19,218 nt of DNA from an uncultured Clostridium sp. (GTDB taxonomy: Bacteria; Bacillota; Clostridia; Christensenellales; Borkfalkiaceae), in contig USMU01000032.1 of NCBI GenBank assembly GCA_900555925.1, forward strand, positions 1-19,218, written 5' to 3'. The notes beneath the pieces were generated by a model. That model was not told where the DNA came from. It saw only the letters and a program-made list of their open reading frames with translations, and searched no databases. Of the stretch, positions 16,541 through 19,218 are shown one piece after another; positions within the stretch are counted from its first letter, which is position 1, and each line of letters opens with the position of its first letter. Both the position numbers and the translations under genes were made by a program.

Positions 16541-16569
16541 ATAATATCAGGAACGAAAAAAATAGTCAA
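16541..16569 (-). promoter_or_regulatory. SigA-type promoter for the sigma/anti-sigma operon
   Basis: On the minus strand, TTGACT (16569-16564) and TATTAT (16546-16541) are separated by exactly 17 bp. Transcription would begin near 16534 and give a leader of about 60 nt before the sigma factor start. Confidence 0.72.
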
Positions 16570-16603
16570 GATAAGAGACAAAAAATTTTTTTTTCTGAAA
16601 ATT

Positions 16604-16635
16604 CCAACAAAATGCAAAAGAAGAATTGTTATATA
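16604..16635 (+). promoter_or_regulatory. Candidate ECF-type promoter before the lipoprotein gene
   Basis: CCAACA (16604-16609), a 15-bp gap, then ATTGTTAT (16625-16632) and TATA. An AAC-containing -35 element is typical of ECF promoters and no good SigA -35 was found. A start near 16642 would leave a leader of about 44 nt with AAGGAG at 16673. Assignment to the neighbouring sigma factor is inference. Confidence 0.4.
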
Positions 16636-16685
16636 GGTGTGAAAGGGAAAAGAGATTCCTGAAAAACTTTTTAAGGAGATGTAAA

Positions 16686-17711
16686 ATGAAAAAACTTTTA
16701 GCGATTTTTACGATGACTTCGGTATTGGCATTCGGTTTAGCTGCTTGCTCGGAAGGCGGGAGAAAAACGGGAGACGTCAATAACAAATTTGACGAATTGA
16801 CGACTACGGAAGCTGTGTATGGGTTCAGCGCGGCTTCGGCTGGTATGTTGATTTCCTCTATGAACAATTCGGGAAATATAAAACGGCTCGCAGCGGAAAA
16901 GGGAATCGATTCCGTAGCGGAAGAAAATACTTTTTTGAAGGCCGAAATCTCGCTTTCTTCGGGAGTGGACGGAGAAAAACAAAATAGCGAATCTTCGGGA
17001 AACATAACAGAACCGGAAAGTCCTTCCGGCGGTGCGGCGGAACCTGACGCGGATTTATCCGAATTTGACGAATATATGGCGCTGGTCGAGAGTCTTTTGA
17101 GTGACGGGGGATTCAAAATACAGTCACAGACATCGGATAGACCCGAATTTGAAGAAAAAATGGTTGTCGGTTATAACGATATGGTAGGGAATTCCCTGCA
17201 ATATATCATGTACTATAACCAAATTCTTACCGATATAGAAGAAGACGACGGTGAAAGGGAAGAAAAGTACCGAATAGAAGGGGTAATGAATATTGACGGC
17301 ACAGACTATGAGATTTTTGGTCAAAAGGAAGATGAGTCGGACGGCGGAGAAGCGGAGAGCGAGACGGAATTTAGAGTCATACTCGGAGAAAATAAATATA
17401 TGTCGGTAGAGCAGAGTTTCGAAACGGAGGACGGGGAAACGGAACAGGAATATAGTTATTCCGTTATCGAAAATAAGAAAGTTTTGGAGCGCAGTTCTTT
17501 TGAGTATGAGGAAGAACGGGGAGAGCTGGAACTCAAAATGGTTTCATACAAAAACGGAAAGACCCAAGTCGTCTATTTTGAAAAGGAGAAGGTGAAAGGG
17601 GAAGAGGTCATTTACCTGCGCGTGGGACAGGGGGCCGATACGCGGCGATATATTGCGCACGTGAAAACAGACGCAAACGGAAATTCTTATTACGAGTATG
17701 AACTCGTTTGA
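16686..17711 (+). CDS. Lipoprotein paralogous to the anti-sigma sensor domain
   Basis: Lipoprotein of 341 aa divergent from the ECF sigma operon. The signal peptide ends in the lipobox LAAC with Cys21. Residues 40-60 (YGFSAASAGMLISS) match YGAASIGTILSS of the anti-sigma factor. A low-complexity Ser/Glu/Pro linker (about 90-125) is unique to this protein. Residues 126-340 align end to end with the anti-sigma extracytoplasmic domain: YMALVESLLSDG identical, then LQYIMYYNQ, YRIEGVMNIDGTDY, YSYSVIENKKVLER, ELELKM and YYEYEL. The ATG at 16686 is chosen over one at 16626 because AAGGAG (16673-16678) lies 7 bp before it and it starts a canonical signal peptide. Ligand and function are unknown; it may bind the same cue or the anti-sigma domain itself. 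Confidence 0.85.
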   Translation: MKKLLAIFTMTSVLAFGLAACSEGGRKTGDVNNKFDELTTTEAVYGFSAASAGMLISSMNNSGNIKRLAAEKGIDSVAEENTFLKAEISLSSGVDGEKQNSESSGNITEPESPSGGAAEPDADLSEFDEYMALVESLLSDGGFKIQSQTSDRPEFEEKMVVGYNDMVGNSLQYIMYYNQILTDIEEDDGEREEKYRIEGVMNIDGTDYEIFGQKEDESDGGEAESETEFRVILGENKYMSVEQSFETEDGETEQEYSYSVIENKKVLERSSFEYEEERGELELKMVSYKNGKTQVVYFEKEKVKGEEVIYLRVGQGADTRRYIAHVKTDANGNSYYEYELV

Positions 17712-17753
17712 TATGCTCTCGATTGCCGTAAAATAGAAAAAATTTCATTTTTT

Positions 17754-17799
17754 GCAGAATGGGAGATCTTCGGAAGAAGACCTCCCATTCTGCATGTTT
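17754..17799 (+). terminator. Intrinsic terminator of the lipoprotein gene
   Basis: A 12-bp stem (17754-17765 with 17782-17793) continues past one A-C mismatch into a further 5-bp stem with a GGAA loop, followed by ATGTTTTT. Confidence 0.9.
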
Positions 17800-17915
17800 T
17801 TGAGAAAAAAGTGAAAAATATCCGAAAATTTTGTCGAGATAAAGAGCGGGACAATGCTGAAAAATCCATGGGAAAAAGAGGAAAATTTTTTAAGAAAGAG
17901 TTGCGCATTTCTCCA

Positions 17916-17944
17916 TTGTATTGGCGGGAAATATATTTTATAAT
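17916..17944 (+). promoter_or_regulatory. SigA-type promoter for the dehydrogenase gene
   Basis: TTGTAT (17916-17921), a 17-bp spacer, then a perfect TATAAT (17939-17944). Start of transcription is expected near 17951, about 178 nt before the ATG. Confidence 0.72.
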
Positions 17945-18024
17945 AGAATCATCGAAAAAAGGAAAAAATAAGCCGAGATTTGAAAATAGAAGTACAAAAA
18001 AGGCTGCAATTTCTGAAAAATTTG

Positions 18025-18057
18025 CTCTTTACCTGCTTGAAAAACAAAGGTAAAGAG
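18025..18057 (+). promoter_or_regulatory. Inverted repeat in the dehydrogenase leader
   Basis: Perfect 10-bp arms CTCTTTACCT (18025-18034) and AGGTAAAGAG (18048-18057) around a 13-nt centre. There is no T-run after it, so it is not a simple terminator. It lies about 75 nt downstream of the predicted start, so it may be a repressor operator or an mRNA hairpin. Confidence 0.5.
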
Positions 18058-18128
18058 AGGACAATTCCTTTCGGAAATGTATTGGATAAAAGCGCAAAAA
18101 TGAAAAGACTTATATGGGAGATTTTAAC

Positions 18129-19218
18129 ATGAAAATCGTAAAAGTAGTTGTAGTCGGTTTCGGAGACAGGGGCGGCGCGTATACGAAATATGCGATCGAT
18201 CACCCCGACAGATTGAAGGTGCAGGCCGTGGTAGATCCAAATCCTTTTCGTCGTCAGCTTGCCAAGGAACGTTTTTCTTTATCGGAAGAAATGCTGTTTG
18301 AAAGTGTGACAGATTGCGTAAATCGGGGAAAGATCGCCGATGCGGTCATCAATACCACGATGGACGAACTACATATCGAAACCGCGTTGCCTTTTTTGAA
18401 ACTCGGCTATGACATGTTGCTTGAAAAACCCGTTACCAACAATAAAAAAGATCTCCTTATGCTGAAAAGCATCGCGGACAGATACGGCTGCAAGTTGATG
18501 GTTTGTCACGTGCTCCGCTATACTCCGTTTTACTTAAAAATCAAGGAAATCGTTCTGAGCGGAGAAATCGGGAAAATCGTGGAGATAGAATCCAACGAAA
18601 TGGTAGGCGTGGCGCATGCCAGCGCTTCTTATATCCGAGGAAAATGGAATAATCGAGAAAAGTGCGGTTCCTCTATGCTCCTTGCGAAGTGCTGTCACGA
18701 TATGGATCTTTTGTGTTGGTTCAACAGCGGTACGGCGCCCGTCAAGGCAGCGAGCTACGGCGGCAGACACTATTTTATTCCCGAAAATGCTCCTTCGGGT
18801 GCGGGGACGAGGTGTCTTATAGACTGTAAGGCGGAAAAAGAATGTCCGTATTCCTGCAAAAAACTGCTTTTGGACAATGAGTATTTCAATCAGTATACGT
18901 TCACCTGCCTGAACAAAAAATACGAAGACTTGACTTATGAGGAGAAAAAACGCTCCTTGGAGACGGATAATCCGCAAGGGAGATGTATTTTCAAAACGGA
19001 TGCGGATATCGTGGACAGACAGGCGGTCATCGTGGAATTTGCCGACGGCTCGGTTGCGACGCACAGCATGGTGTCCGGCGTCGCCCGCCCGGGAAGAAAT
19101 ATTCACATTATCGGAACGAAGGGGGAAATTCAAGGCTTTTTGGAGGACAATAAATTTAAGGTGCGTACCTATAATCCCCAAAATTGCCTGTATTTTGAAC
19201 GGGAAGAAGAAATTACGA
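18129..19218 (+). CDS. Gfo/Idh/MocA-family oxidoreductase (partial, runs off the end)
   Basis: NAD(P)-dependent sugar or polyol dehydrogenase family; 363 codons are visible and the 3' end is missing. The N-terminal Rossmann fold shows VVVGFGDRG (GxGxxG, residues 10-15). The family EKP motif is Glu99-Lys100-Pro101 (LLEKPVTNN). The catalytic-region segment is KCCHDMDLL (Lys187, His190, Asp193). A later insert carries four cysteines, C229-X3-C233-X5-C239-X3-C243, also seen in a subset of Firmicute members and possibly structural or metal-binding. The ATG at 18129 has GGGAG at 18116-18120. It is transcribed separately from the sugar operon, from its own promoter. Substrate unknown. Confidence 0.9.
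   Translation, partial: MKIVKVVVVGFGDRGGAYTKYAIDHPDRLKVQAVVDPNPFRRQLAKERFSLSEEMLFESVTDCVNRGKIADAVINTTMDELHIETALPFLKLGYDMLLEKPVTNNKKDLLMLKSIADRYGCKLMVCHVLRYTPFYLKIKEIVLSGEIGKIVEIESNEMVGVAHASASYIRGKWNNREKCGSSMLLAKCCHDMDLLCWFNSGTAPVKAASYGGRHYFIPENAPSGAGTRCLIDCKAEKECPYSCKKLLLDNEYFNQYTFTCLNKKYEDLTYEEKKRSLETDNPQGRCIFKTDADIVDRQAVIVEFADGSVATHSMVSGVARPGRNIHIIGTKGEIQGFLEDNKFKVRTYNPQNCLYFEREEEIT

Larger units (their letters stand above)
17712..18128. other. 417-bp intergenic region: terminator, promoter, leader
   Basis: After the lipoprotein terminator the stretch is AT-rich. It holds a SigA promoter at 17916-17944 and a leader of about 178 nt with one inverted repeat before the dehydrogenase gene. A GTG-initiated 80-codon reading frame at 17811-18053 has no ribosome binding site and a Lys-rich, domainless composition, so it is not called a gene. 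Confidence 0.7.

Noticed and set aside
17811..18053. 80-codon GTG-initiated reading frame before the dehydrogenase gene
   Set aside because: No ribosome binding site, Lys-rich low-information protein, and it overlaps the promoter and leader of the dehydrogenase gene.
1..19218. CRISPR arrays, tRNA or rRNA genes, insertion sequences
   Set aside because: No regularly spaced direct repeats, no tRNA-like or rRNA-like segments and no transposase motif were seen on either strand.

Overview
The window looks like chromosomal DNA of a moderately AT-rich Bacillota (Clostridia-type, probably gut or anaerobic). The grounds are strong AGGAGG-type ribosome binding sites, tight head-to-tail operon packing, SigA-type promoters, lipoproteins, an LplB/LplC-type sugar importer without its own ATPase, and no outer-membrane genes. 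No species can be named from the sequence.

Region 1 (1-14797, + strand) is one polycistronic glycan or sugar utilisation locus of ten genes. Gaps are at most 18 bp and several junctions overlap by 4-8 bp. It begins before the window and ends at a strong hairpin terminator. In order it encodes an ABC sugar permease, a large solute-binding lipoprotein, a nucleoside-hydrolase-family enzyme, a secreted protein with carbohydrate-binding-like modules (TTG start), a beta-propeller lipoprotein, a secreted BNR/sialidase-fold protein, a 1320-residue modular surface protein, a cytoplasmic BNR/sialidase-fold protein, a compact FGGY sugar kinase and an HpcH/HpaI aldolase. Likely logic (inference): surface proteins bind and cut a glycan, the importer takes up a fragment, cytoplasmic hydrolases release a monosaccharide, and kinase plus aldolase feed it into central metabolism. 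Two of the surface proteins share an unusual C-terminal tail (Gly-Cys-Gly-Ser, hydrophobic helix, basic end) and no LPXTG motif.

Region 2 (14813-17800) is a regulatory module. An ECF sigma factor and a single-pass membrane anti-sigma factor lie on the minus strand, overlapping by 4 bp behind a good SigA promoter. Divergent from them is a lipoprotein whose mature domain is clearly paralogous to the extracytoplasmic domain of the anti-sigma factor; they share an identical 12-residue block and co-linear motifs to the C-terminus. The divergent intergenic region carries a similar composite motif on both strands. This three-gene arrangement is the best candidate here for an undescribed signalling system.

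Region 3 (17801-19218) is a 5' leader with a SigA promoter and a 10-bp inverted repeat, followed by a Gfo/Idh/MocA-type dehydrogenase that runs off the window end. It is probably another sugar-metabolism gene.
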